Below, piece after piece: positions 36,953 to 45,742 of a stretch of 64,000 nt of DNA (position 1 is its first letter; the number at the start of each line of letters is the position of its first letter). The notes under the pieces were generated by a model that had not been told where the DNA came from, did no database searches, and saw only the letters and a list, made by a program, of their open reading frames with translations. A program made the translations under genes and the position numbers. The stretch comes from Phycisphaerales bacterium (lineage in GTDB: Bacteria; Planctomycetota; Phycisphaerae; Phycisphaerales; SM1A02), in NCBI GenBank assembly GCA_022447205.1, contig JAKVBQ010000016.1:1-64000 (forward strand), given 5' to 3'.

Positions 36953-37893
36953 CCAGAGGGAATGCGGACGTCGGTGGGCTGCTCGTTCCACTCGTCATGC
37001 CGATGCGTCCGGATGGGTGTCTTGATCCTGATTCGTATGCACGTCATGCACGTCGGGTCCTTGATGCCGGTGCCCGGGGATTCTGGGTCAACGGCAGCTC
37101 CGGGGACTTCCATGCGATCGGCGAGGACGACTCGATCGAAACGGTGGTGATCGCGCGTGCGGTGGCGGGACCCGATGTTCCGATCATCGCGCACGTCGGC
37201 GACACCGCGACCGCTCGTTCGGTGCGCAAGGCGCGGCGGTCGATGGATGCGGGTGCGGACCATGTGGCGGCGATCACGCCGTACTACGCCGACTACACCC
37301 ATGAGGAACTGGTGTCACATCATGCGCGGATCGCGGAAGCCTCCGGAAGGTCCGTATTCCTCTATCAGCATCCGGCAACCGGCAAGGCGCCCTTGCCGGT
37401 CGGAACGATCATCGGCATGGTCAAGGATGGGGTCTGTGGTGGGATCAAGGAGAGCGGTGTCGATATCGACTACTTCGAGGAGCTGGTCACATGCGCTCGT
37501 GAGCATGACTGCGGATTACGGACCTTCCATGGAGCCGGAGGGCGTGCGCTCGAGACCCTGGGCATGGGGTCAAGTGGGATCATCACGGTGCTGGCGAACC
37601 TGCTGCCCGGGACCTGTGCGAGCCTGTACCGGTGTGTTGTCGAGGATGATCTCGAGCAGGCCCGACGTCATCAGGACCGTGTGGACGAGCTGGCACGTGC
37701 ACTCGCCGCTTCGATGCCGACTCGATCCACGGCGGCTCCGGCGGTGGCCGCGATCAAGTACGTCCTGTCGGAACTCGGCATCCACCAGCATGACCTGGTC
37801 ATGGATCCACTGAGGCCCCTGGATGAACTCGAACGATCTGCGTTGCGACAGCAGGTCCTGCCGATGGCTGCCGAGGAACTCACCGGGAACTGA
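36949..37893 (+). CDS. DapA/NAL family lyase (class I aldolase-type)
   Basis: 314 aa from ATG 36949, preceded by AAGGAGG 6 bases upstream and overlapping the previous stop. TIM-barrel motifs: GLLVPLVMPMRPDG, WVNGSSGDFHAIG (the usual GTTGE is GSSGD), YYADYTHEELVSHH, VFLYQHPATGKAPLP with the catalytic Tyr, and GGIKESGVDIDYF with the Schiff-base Lys. These departures make a role in sugar-acid or hydroxyproline-type breakdown more likely than lysine synthesis. The true substrate is unknown; pairing with a glycosyltransferase may suggest sialic- or keto-sugar chemistry. Confidence 0.85.
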   Translation: MTRGNADVGGLLVPLVMPMRPDGCLDPDSYARHARRVLDAGARGFWVNGSSGDFHAIGEDDSIETVVIARAVAGPDVPIIAHVGDTATARSVRKARRSMDAGADHVAAITPYYADYTHEELVSHHARIAEASGRSVFLYQHPATGKAPLPVGTIIGMVKDGVCGGIKESGVDIDYFEELVTCAREHDCGLRTFHGAGGRALETLGMGSSGIITVLANLLPGTCASLYRCVVEDDLEQARRHQDRVDELARALAASMPTRSTAAPAVAAIKYVLSELGIHQHDLVMDPLRPLDELERSALRQQVLPMAAEELTGN

Positions 37894-38027
37894 CCGTTCC
37901 GCCCGGCCGGATCCGATAGCCTCACGGGCCCCCTCCAGCGATCCCCTGCGTCTGATAATGGGTGTTACGTAAAACGGACCAGCGGGCGGAATCGCCCCTT
38001 CCCGGGCTGTGGGCCTTGTTTCCGGGG

Positions 38028-39284
38028 TCACCCTTCCCGTGCGTTCTCAGTGGCCGGCATGCCCAGGTCGAAGCATTGATGGACCGCTTCGAGTGCCCTG
38101 ACTCCGTGCTCCTGGGGCACCAGGCACGAGATCTTGATCTCGCTGGTGGTGATGTTTCGGATGGGGATCGACCGGTCCGCCAGTGCACCGAACATCCTGC
38201 TTGCGATACCGGTGTGGGTCTTCATCCCGGTCCCCACCGCGGACACCTTCGCGAGCCCGATCTCGACCTCCGGATCGGTGTGTCCGCCTCCAAGATCATC
38301 CAGTGATTCGCTGATCGCCGTTCTGACCACGGCCAGATCGGCATGCTCCACGGTGAAGGCGACGTGCACCCGACCGTCATGTTCGGTCTGGATGATGTCA
38401 TCGACGACGATGCCTGCTCGTGCCGTTGCTTCGAAGATCGCGGCCTGCGCGCCCGACTCGCCGGCGGGCACGCTCAGGGCTATTCGTCCGATATCCTCTT
38501 TCAGTGCACATCCGACGACACTCGGTCGTTCCATGTCTTCCTCCATCGATGTGATCAGTGTCCCCGCGCCGGGTCGCGTGCTGTGTCGCACCAGGATCGG
38601 GACGCTGTACTTCTCGCCGAACACCAGTGCGCGCGGGTCCATCACCCGTGCACCATGCAGTGCAAGTTCGAGCATCTCCTCGTAGGAGATCTGGTCGAGG
38701 CGTCTCGCCTCGGCGATCAGTCTCGGGTCCGCGGTGTGGATGCCTGCGACATCGGTGTTGATCTCGCAGTACCCGCCTTCGGCGGCGACATTGAGGGCCG
38801 CGGCCAGGGCCACTGCCGTGGTGTCCGAACCTCCCCTGCCGAACGTCGTCAGTTCGCCCTCGTTGGTGACGCCTTGGAACCCCATCACCACCGGGACCCG
38901 GTCGGCGTCGAGTTCACTTGCCAGCCGCGAGGTGCGGATGTCCTTGATTCGGGCCCTGCCGTGCACCTCGTCGGTCATGAATCCGGCCTGGGCCCCCGTC
39001 AGTGCGGTGGCACCGACACCGAGGGATTCGAGGGCCAGGGCCATGAGCGCGGCCGAGACCTGTTCGCCCGCAGCCATCAGGAGATCGAATTCACGGCGGT
39101 TCCCGTCCGGATTCATCATCCGGCCCTGCTCGACCAGCCTGTCGGTCGTTTCGCCCATGGCGCTCACCACCACCACGACACGATCGCCATGCTCGTGTCG
39201 GGTCGCGATCCTTCGAGCACAGCGGACGACGGCCTCCCTGTTGACGAGCGACGTGCCACCGAATTTCTGGATGACCGTGGGCAT
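38028..39284 (-). CDS. lysC: aspartate kinase
   Basis: 418 aa, typical for the ~400-aa monofunctional enzyme with two C-terminal ACT domains. First step of the lysine, threonine and methionine pathway. Motifs: VIQKFGGTSLVN (residues 4-15), VVVVVSAMGETTDRLVE, TFGRGGSDTTAVALAAALNVAAEGGYCEINTDVAGIHTADPR and SYEEMLELALHGARVMDPRAL. The ACT region runs from about 265, suggesting feedback inhibition. It stands alone, and no lysine riboswitch is visible upstream. Confidence 0.95.
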   Translation of the reverse strand: MPTVIQKFGGTSLVNREAVVRCARRIATRHEHGDRVVVVVSAMGETTDRLVEQGRMMNPDGNRREFDLLMAAGEQVSAALMALALESLGVGATALTGAQAGFMTDEVHGRARIKDIRTSRLASELDADRVPVVMGFQGVTNEGELTTFGRGGSDTTAVALAAALNVAAEGGYCEINTDVAGIHTADPRLIAEARRLDQISYEEMLELALHGARVMDPRALVFGEKYSVPILVRHSTRPGAGTLITSMEEDMERPSVVGCALKEDIGRIALSVPAGESGAQAAIFEATARAGIVVDDIIQTEHDGRVHVAFTVEHADLAVVRTAISESLDDLGGGHTDPEVEIGLAKVSAVGTGMKTHTGIASRMFGALADRSIPIRNITTSEIKISCLVPQEHGVRALEAVHQCFDLGMPATENAREG

Positions 39285-39427
39285 GGCGTCCAGATGGTAT
39301 GCCCACCGGCCGAATCGTGTCGGGAAATTCGTTTTCCCCTTGTTGCGAACAACCCATCGTGGCGCTCGACCGAGCCCCCCGTCCTCCTTGCCCCCCCGCC
39401 AGGATGTCTTCCGGTTCGATCACGAGA

Positions 39428-39451
39428 ACAGCCGGCCCGGAAGCCGGCTGT
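39428..39451 (-). terminator. probable terminator of the lipoprotein gene
   Basis: Nine-bp perfect stem ACAGCCGGC/GCCGGCTGT with a 6-base loop, 52 bases after the stop at 39503. The T run on the - strand is weak (TTCTCG follows). Confidence 0.5.
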
Positions 39452-39502
39452 CCCCTGGTGAATGGGCATTCACCTCGTGGAAGAGCAAGTCAGGAGGTTC
39501 GT

Positions 39503-40561
39503 TCAGAATGAGTTCTCCCAGCGCTCCATGAAGTACTTCATGTCCTCGCCGTCGACGGTGCCATCGAGGTTCAGGTCGGTCCTGCCGTCGATGAAGTCCT
39601 CGAGGAAGAGGACGTAGTCGACATCATTCACGATCCAGTCCCCGTTCCAGTCCGCGATGGCGTTCGGCTTCTCGGGGGCCAGGTCGAGCCCAGACAGGTT
39701 CTCGCAACGGATCGCGATGCCGTCGAGGGTCATCCGGACCGGGAACTCGAACCAGACGACATCGTTGATGACACCGATCGGTGCCGAGGTGTCGTAGGTG
39801 GTGGCGACCTTGAGTGTCCCCTGGCCGTTCCGATCGATCGTGATCCTGTTCTTCTCGTGTTCGACGAGGCCCAGGGTCGTCGTCAGGTCGCCGGTCCTGG
39901 CGATCAGTTCGAAGAAGGTCGGTCGGTAGTTGCGGACATGCGTTCCCTGCTGGAGGGGCATTGGGACGTATCGGATCCGTCCCTTGCCGGTCCCGCAGAG
40001 AAGCCCTGCGTCGTCACCGATGCAGACGGTTCCCCTGAACCGGTTGCCGGTGGTCCCGATCCCCCCCGCATCATGAAGGGCGTTCTCGGCAGCTTCCGAC
40101 TCCACGGGCTGGGGCGCCCTTGAAGGAAGCGGCTTGAGATCGATGCTGACGTCGTCGAGATGCTCGATGGGAGACGAGATGTTCGCCGTCTCGCTTCCGT
40201 TGGAAGCAATCAACGCACCCAGGCAGCCGGGGCTCGTCATGTTGAGGATCAACTGTTCGATGAACTCCATGCGATCACTGTTCTCATTCTCGCAGGCGAC
40301 CTGCCATGAGGTGATCATCGATCCCGTGTCGGCGGCATCCTGCTCGAGCTTCTCGAAGCATTCCGCGGCTTCCCGGTTCGCGCCGAGATCCATCAGCTTC
40401 TGGCAGCAGGCCCACCTCTGGTCGTAGAAATCCTTCCATGTCGCACGGAGATCCCTCGCCTTGTCGCCGCATGACTCGCAACCGATGATCGGCAGTGCTC
40501 CGGTCGCCGCGATGAGAGTCAGGGTGATCGTGTTGCGCCTGATGTCTTTTCGATGGTTCAT
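39503..40561 (-). CDS. exported protein with C-terminal dockerin-like repeats, function unknown
   Basis: 352 aa. The N-terminal hydrophobic segment ends in IIGCESC, so it may be a lipoprotein (lipobox PIIGC is imperfect). Residues about 30-110 are Cys-rich and helical (RWACCQKLMDLGANREAAECFEKLEQDA). The middle is beta-rich with no family I recognise. Two short EF-hand-like segments end it: DWNGDWIVNDVDYVLFLEDF and DLNLDGTVDGEDMKYFMERW. It lies downstream of the subtilase but is separated from it by a terminator hairpin, so it may have its own promoter. It could be a substrate or partner of the operon's proteases; this is inference. Confidence 0.7.
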   Translation of the reverse strand: MNHRKDIRRNTITLTLIAATGALPIIGCESCGDKARDLRATWKDFYDQRWACCQKLMDLGANREAAECFEKLEQDAADTGSMITSWQVACENENSDRMEFIEQLILNMTSPGCLGALIASNGSETANISSPIEHLDDVSIDLKPLPSRAPQPVESEAAENALHDAGGIGTTGNRFRGTVCIGDDAGLLCGTGKGRIRYVPMPLQQGTHVRNYRPTFFELIARTGDLTTTLGLVEHEKNRITIDRNGQGTLKVATTYDTSAPIGVINDVVWFEFPVRMTLDGIAIRCENLSGLDLAPEKPNAIADWNGDWIVNDVDYVLFLEDFIDGRTDLNLDGTVDGEDMKYFMERWENSF

Positions 40562-40668
40562 GGTCCTGTCCTGTCGTGCTGCATGCAGCAGTGGTTGCCT
40601 CGTTCACCTGAATGAGTCGCTCCGCGCGTCGTTCGTACATCGAATGACGATTCATGCGACAAAATGGA

Positions 40669-40701
40669 AACGGGCCCTCGACACGTCGTCTCGGGCCCGT
40701 T
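40669..40701 (-). terminator. terminator after the subtilase gene
   Basis: AACGGGCCC/GGGCCCGTT, 9 bp perfect, then TCCATTTTG on the - strand, 45 bases after the subtilase stop. Confidence 0.65.
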
Positions 40702-40744
40702 GAACGAGTTCGATTTGTTCGCAGTGGTCACTGCCGCGGACGGG

Positions 40745-42247
40745 TCACGGGTCGGAGGGGGAATGCCAGCTGCCCAGGATCATCGAGAGGTCCGCTCCGT
40801 CGATCAGGTCATCCGGGATCAGGTTCATGTTGTGCAACGAACCGTTGGCCGGCAAGGGGCCCCATGCCCCGAGCAGGACCGCGAGGTCCCGCCCGTCGAC
40901 CTTCCCGTCGCCATCCATGTCTCCGATGACCGTCAGCCCCGGCCCCGTCGCGGTCCCTTCATAGGCATTGAGCATGGGCTTGTCCTCGATGGGGTTCGAC
41001 GGCTCGGCCGGCATCGTGACGTAGGTCGTTGATTCATCCACCTTGTTCGTCACGTGGTATGCGATCATCCCGGCCACGACATGTTCGTCCGGCCATGACC
41101 TGTGCTGGGACCGTGCAAGTGCGGCGACACCTGCCGCGAATCCCGTCGAGAAGCTGGTTCCGTTGCCGGCCGCGTATTCGCCACCAGGAAGGGGTCCGAT
41201 GACCGCTTCCGCGGGGTCGGGTGAGCCGTCGGACCTCATGATCGTCTCTGCCGGTGCGCAGAGTGCCACCTTCCAGTGGTAGTTCGACATGGTGGCGTGG
41301 TGGCCGAGGGAATTGCACCCCCCCACTGCCAGGACGCCGATGTTTCCGCCATGGAGCCCGTTGTAGCTCGCTGGGAAGAGGATCGAGGGTTCGGTGGGTG
41401 ACGGCAGGGTGTTGCCGGCGGCTGCGAGGACCGTCGCACCGTTCATGATGGCGATGTCGATCGCCTCACGCATCGCGTTGCTCTGGGTGGTGGTGCCGAG
41501 TGCGAGGACGATCACGTGCGCGCCCTGATCGACGGCGTGCAGGATGCCATCCGCGACATCGGAGGAGACCCCGGTCCCGTCGGGCTTGAGCACGGTGACC
41601 GGAAGGAGTCGGGCGTCCGGAGCGACGAGGGCCACGAGTCCCGCCACGAACGTGCCGTGTCCGGCATGAACTCCGTTCCCCGAGTCGTCGGTCTCGGTCT
41701 GGTTGACGATCATGTTGGCGCCCAGATCGGACACCCGTCCCTCGAGTGCAGGGTGGTCGGGATCGATCCCGGTGTCGATGATCGCCACCAGGGTTCCCGC
41801 GCCACGTGCATTGTCGGCATGGGTGCGTTGGAGTTCCATCTGTCGCGCTGCATACTGATCCCGGTAGCTGGTGGCATCGATGCCGAGTCCGCTGACCCAG
41901 AGGCTTCCGGTCTGACCATGGGCATCGATGATCCGGTTCGGTTCGTTCCAGATGATCGACCCGTCGTCCTCGGCTCCAGAGAAGATCTCGTTGATGGCAT
42001 CGCTGTCCTCCTGATGGGGCGGAGGCGGATACTTGATGATGTACATGTTCAGCCGGTTCGAGAGGCGGGCCATCGAAGAGGTGCCCTCACCGGTGATCTC
42101 CTCGATTCGGTCCTGGACCAGCTCCGCGGTGGATGCATTGACGGCCTTGAAGAGGTACTGCCCGGGAACGGGAGCGCCGTCCACTTCGGTCTGGGCCAGC
42201 GCTGTCGCCGGCAGGAGGAACACCAGGGTCGCGAGGGTTCGAAGCAT
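40745..42247 (-). CDS. secreted subtilisin-like serine protease (S8) with dockerin-like end
   Basis: 500 aa. Signal peptide MLRTLATLVFLLPATALAQ. An inhibitor-like propeptide may lie at about 25-90. The catalytic triad is complete: Asp in IIDTGID (~158), His in HGTFVAG (~197), Ser in GNGTSFSTGFAAG (~365), with the oxyanion Asn in AAAGN. Two C-terminal EF-hand-like repeats, DMDGDGKVDGRDLAVLLGAW and a degenerate one ending DGADLSMILGSW. It starts 1 base after the CHAT stop with AAGGAG 7 bases before its ATG, so it is the last gene of the sigma-CHAT operon and would act outside the cytoplasm. Confidence 0.93.
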   Translation of the reverse strand: MLRTLATLVFLLPATALAQTEVDGAPVPGQYLFKAVNASTAELVQDRIEEITGEGTSSMARLSNRLNMYIIKYPPPPHQEDSDAINEIFSGAEDDGSIIWNEPNRIIDAHGQTGSLWVSGLGIDATSYRDQYAARQMELQRTHADNARGAGTLVAIIDTGIDPDHPALEGRVSDLGANMIVNQTETDDSGNGVHAGHGTFVAGLVALVAPDARLLPVTVLKPDGTGVSSDVADGILHAVDQGAHVIVLALGTTTQSNAMREAIDIAIMNGATVLAAAGNTLPSPTEPSILFPASYNGLHGGNIGVLAVGGCNSLGHHATMSNYHWKVALCAPAETIMRSDGSPDPAEAVIGPLPGGEYAAGNGTSFSTGFAAGVAALARSQHRSWPDEHVVAGMIAYHVTNKVDESTTYVTMPAEPSNPIEDKPMLNAYEGTATGPGLTVIGDMDGDGKVDGRDLAVLLGAWGPLPANGSLHNMNLIPDDLIDGADLSMILGSWHSPSDP

Positions 42248-42248
42248 G

Positions 42249-45092
42249 TCACATCTCCTTCTCGATCACGGCATCTTCAATTGGTTTTAGCCCATGGATC
42301 GGGCCGTTTCCAACAGGACTTTCAGAACAGAAGAAAGGAGCCCAGAATGCGGGGTGCGGGTGCTCCTTCCTCAGCAGCAGCTGGGCGGATCGGAGCGCCT
42401 CCGAGACCATGAGGTCTCCATCGACCTCGACCAGATGGCGATGCATCTCGGTCATGAGCCTGGTCGACGTGCGATCATGCACGTTCCAGAGGCTTGCCAC
42501 CACCGCCCTGCTGCCGTTCGCGGCGAAGCCTCGGGTCAGACCGAGGAGTTCGTCCGCACCCTCGCCTGGATGGAGGCCGGTCTCGCATCCGGAGAGGATC
42601 ACGATGGATGGAGCCGATTCGAGTTCGTTGATGTCACGAACCGTCAGCCATCGGTCATGCAGGCGAAGCCCGCTCGAACGTGGTGAGCTCGAGAGGAATC
42701 GTCCGTGGCATGCGACATGGGCGATCCTCGCGCCGGCGAGGGCGGTCTTGAGTCGGTCCGCGGTTGCGTCCGAGGCATCGAGCCTCGTGAAGTCCTCGTT
42801 GTCGCGATAGAGGGCGGAGATCGCCTCGCCTTCGGAGTCGATGCCCGGTGCGAGTTCGTCGGAGACCGTCGCCACCAGCGTTCCGCGGCCGCTCGTCTTG
42901 AGTTCGGAGAGGTGTGCGGCGACGGACGCACTTGGTGCGGTCGAGATGATGTGGCGCTCGATGAGGTCGACGCTGCCATCGTTCAGGGCGTGGAACGGGA
43001 TTCCCACCAGTGCACCCATCGGGATCACCAGCCAGCGTTCCCGGTCCCTGGCTTCTGCCGGAAGCGGTGCGATGACCAGATCGTGGATCTTCCCGAGGAT
43101 GGCACGGCAGGCCTGTTCCATCTTGGCATCGAGTCGTTCTCCCGGCGTGCCGCGAAGCCTTCGCCTGCACTGGAAGTGCAGTTCATTCGCGAGTCGATCG
43201 ATCTCGGGAACGACCCCTTCGCTCGTCGTCGCGGCAAGTTCCCCGTCGACAAGCGTGAAGGTGATCAGATCGTTCCCGGTCATGAAGAACTCGATCAGTG
43301 CGGTTTTCTCACCAAGCGAGTCGGAGATGGCCCGTGTCTCGAGAGACGCTGGCTTCGAGTCGATCTGGGCATCGAGATCCAGCAGCCTGCGATCAAGCTT
43401 GATCTCGAGGGCGTCGATCTCCGCCTGCCTGGCGTCGGTGCGCAGTCTTCTCTGTTCCTCGAAACCCTCGTCAGCGAGCGCGGCATAGAGGGCGTTCAGG
43501 CGATGCCTCAGTTCCGTGATCTCGGGAGTGTCCTGTTGGTCGGGCGAGGTGCCTTCGAGCTGGCTCGAGATGCGCTCCACCAGACCCCGATTCCGCACGC
43601 GTTCGGTGATCTCGAAGGCAAGCCTGGTGTCGGCGCGCTCTCCCCGTCGGAGAAGGGCCCGGATCCAGGCCTCGTGTGCCGAGACCCTCGAGGCGAGGAA
43701 TGCGGCCCGCAGCCGGGAGCCATGCAGGCTGCCATGGATTCCATCGAGTGTCTCCGCGGCATGGCGCCCCGACTCGATCGCTTCCTCGATCGAATCACAT
43801 TCGAGCAGCAGGTGGGCGCGACGTGCTTCGAGATCGACGATCAGGGGGCGGATGCCTGTCTCGGCCGCCGCTTCACAGGCGGCCCCAGCTCGTTCCAGCG
43901 CCTCGTCGAGTCGGCCTTCTGCCTCGAGCAGCAGTCCTTCATGGTGCGCATGGAGCGCGTGTTCGTACGGTCCGTCGATCACATCTTGCAGCGAGGCGAG
44001 TTTCCCGGCGGCCTCGTCGAGTCGATGCTCGCCAAGGCAGGCCTCGATGGATGCGATGGCCGCTCTTCGCGCGAGGCGTTCGTTGCCGATTGCGCGGAAG
44101 CGACGGGATGCATCATCAAGATGATTGATCGCACGTCGATACCGTCGCTTTCGAAGTGACAACCTCCCCAGTGCGAAGAGCCCCCTGGCATGTTCGAAGG
44201 CCAGGTTGGCATCTTCGAGCCTGCCGATCGCATCTTCGAGTTCGGCGTGGGCCTCGTCATGCAGTCCTGCCGTCTCGAGTGTCTCCGCGCATTCGACCGC
44301 GAGCCTGAGTTCGTGTGATCGCGCTCCATGATCGCTGAGGAGGCGGCGTGCCTTCTGGAAATGGTCGAGTGCGTCCTGGAGTCGTCCTTCCCTGCCGGCC
44401 ACATCCGCGCGGTTGCCGGTGATCAGGGCCGAAGCAAAGCCGCCATCCTCACCGAGGCGTTCCAGTGCTTCCTTGAAGGCTCGATCGGCTCCAGCATGGT
44501 CGTCAAGGACGTACCTGCACTCCCCCACCGCATTCAAGGCATGAGGACGGATCGGGTCGTCGGGCGGGAGCGTTTCAAGAACACGGTCGAGGTGTCCGAG
44601 CGCCTTCTCGGCATCTCCCCGCATCTTGTGGACGTTGCCGAGATTCAGGTCGACGCGTGCCGCAAGGAGATCCTCCCCGGCATCGAGCAGCTCGAGGCGG
44701 GCACGTTCGCCGGTATCGATGGCTTCATCGACGCGACCGGTCTCGCAGAGTGGTTGCATGCCGGCCACGAGGGCACGGGCTGATTCAACGGTCTCGCCTG
44801 ATTCACTGGCGAGTCTGCGTGCCCTGGCCGTCTGTTCCAGCGCCGCATCATGCCGTCCGAGATAGGCGTTCGAGGTGGCTCCGAAGCGGAGCGCGCGGGC
44901 GGCAACTCCGAGTTCCGCCAGGTCCGTCGCCAGCTCGGAGATGACCATGGCGGCCCGGACGACGTCCTCCGCTCGTCGGTGCACGAGCCCCTCGACCTCG
45001 TCGAGGACCTCGCCGAGGTCGAACGACTTCCGTTCACCCTGGCCGGCCTCCATGAAGAGATCGAGGATCGAATGTGCATGTTCGTCGTTCAC
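42249..45092 (-). CDS. TPR-CHAT caspase-like protease
   Basis: 947 aa, starting with GTG overlapping the previous stop. Residues about 40-480 are helical TPR-type repeats (ALRFGATSNAYLGRHDAALEQ, ARVDLNLGNVHKMRGDAEKA, FARGLFALGRLSLRKRRYRRA-type units). A helical linker at about 480-590 precedes the CHAT domain (about 630-925), a clan CD peptidase related to separase and caspases. The catalytic pair is intact: His in HVACHGRF (~796) and Cys in VILSGCETGLHPGEGADE (~835). No signal peptide, so cytoplasmic. The neighbours (sigma factor, small adaptor-like protein, subtilase) suggest a signal-responsive protease. Its substrate is unknown. Confidence 0.92.
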   Translation of the reverse strand: MNDEHAHSILDLFMEAGQGERKSFDLGEVLDEVEGLVHRRAEDVVRAAMVISELATDLAELGVAARALRFGATSNAYLGRHDAALEQTARARRLASESGETVESARALVAGMQPLCETGRVDEAIDTGERARLELLDAGEDLLAARVDLNLGNVHKMRGDAEKALGHLDRVLETLPPDDPIRPHALNAVGECRYVLDDHAGADRAFKEALERLGEDGGFASALITGNRADVAGREGRLQDALDHFQKARRLLSDHGARSHELRLAVECAETLETAGLHDEAHAELEDAIGRLEDANLAFEHARGLFALGRLSLRKRRYRRAINHLDDASRRFRAIGNERLARRAAIASIEACLGEHRLDEAAGKLASLQDVIDGPYEHALHAHHEGLLLEAEGRLDEALERAGAACEAAAETGIRPLIVDLEARRAHLLLECDSIEEAIESGRHAAETLDGIHGSLHGSRLRAAFLASRVSAHEAWIRALLRRGERADTRLAFEITERVRNRGLVERISSQLEGTSPDQQDTPEITELRHRLNALYAALADEGFEEQRRLRTDARQAEIDALEIKLDRRLLDLDAQIDSKPASLETRAISDSLGEKTALIEFFMTGNDLITFTLVDGELAATTSEGVVPEIDRLANELHFQCRRRLRGTPGERLDAKMEQACRAILGKIHDLVIAPLPAEARDRERWLVIPMGALVGIPFHALNDGSVDLIERHIISTAPSASVAAHLSELKTSGRGTLVATVSDELAPGIDSEGEAISALYRDNEDFTRLDASDATADRLKTALAGARIAHVACHGRFLSSSPRSSGLRLHDRWLTVRDINELESAPSIVILSGCETGLHPGEGADELLGLTRGFAANGSRAVVASLWNVHDRTSTRLMTEMHRHLVEVDGDLMVSEALRSAQLLLRKEHPHPAFWAPFFCSESPVGNGPIHGLKPIEDAVIEKEM

Positions 45093-45679
45093 GGGATGTC
45101 GATGCTTCCGATGCTGAGTGTCTGGTCGTTGAACCTGAAGGCGAATTCATACGTTCCGGGCGGAAGCAACAGGTCGAAACGACCGTCCGCTTCCGTCTTC
45201 GTCGTGGCGGCGACTCGATCGGTGCCTCCGACCAGGACGATCACTTCGACACCGTCCGGCGTGTCCTGTTCGCCCTCGATCTGTCCGTGCAGGTGGGTGT
45301 TGCCTGGTGCTTCCGGGTCGTCATCCGGTGCCATCACGACCTCGAGATCGAGTCGATGTTCGTCGGTTGCGAACGTGCACTGCCTGAGTTCGTTGCCACG
45401 AAGGCCGTGGGCGAGTCGCGGCCCGTCGTCGAACAGCGGCGCCATCACGATGGCCACCGCCCGGTCGAACCAGTTGGGAATGACCGGCAGTTCACTGCCG
45501 AGGGCGTGGGCTGCGCCGAGCACGCTCTCCGGGACCGGATCCAGCTGATCCAGCCTGATGGTCTGGATCGCGGTTCTGATCATCCGGACGAACCTGGCCT
45601 GCTCCGGAGGGAGTCCTTCGGGGGACTCCTCGCCCAAGGCGGTCTTCAGCAGTTTGTCCTGGTCGGATGGATCCGTCAT
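45089..45679 (-). CDS. 196-aa helical plus Ig-like protein, candidate adaptor or anti-sigma
   Basis: Residues 1-70 are helical and acidic (LPPEQARFVRMIRTAIQTIRLDQLD); about 75-105 contain WFDRAVAIVMAPLFDD; about 120-196 form a beta-sandwich like the carboxypeptidase regulatory/Cna-B fold (VEVIVLVGGTDRVAATTKTEADGRFDLLLPPGTYEFAF). No signal peptide or membrane helix, and no HxxxCxxC zinc anti-sigma motif. AGGAAAGG precedes the start. It lies between the ECF sigma gene (63 bases away) and the CHAT gene (4-base GTGA overlap), the position where an anti-sigma or protease substrate would be expected. That role is inference. Confidence 0.75.
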   Translation of the reverse strand: MTDPSDQDKLLKTALGEESPEGLPPEQARFVRMIRTAIQTIRLDQLDPVPESVLGAAHALGSELPVIPNWFDRAVAIVMAPLFDDGPRLAHGLRGNELRQCTFATDEHRLDLEVVMAPDDDPEAPGNTHLHGQIEGEQDTPDGVEVIVLVGGTDRVAATTKTEADGRFDLLLPPGTYEFAFRFNDQTLSIGSIDIP

Positions 45680-45742
45680 GGCATGGCCTTTCCTGGATGG
45701 ATGAGCCGCTGGCCGGGCGGTTCGTACGGTGCAGGTCGGATT

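Noticed and set aside
38028-39502. Lysine riboswitch upstream of lysC
   Set aside because: The ~200 bases before lysC do not show the five-helix lysine aptamer; the only clear hairpin is a terminator for the neighbouring gene.
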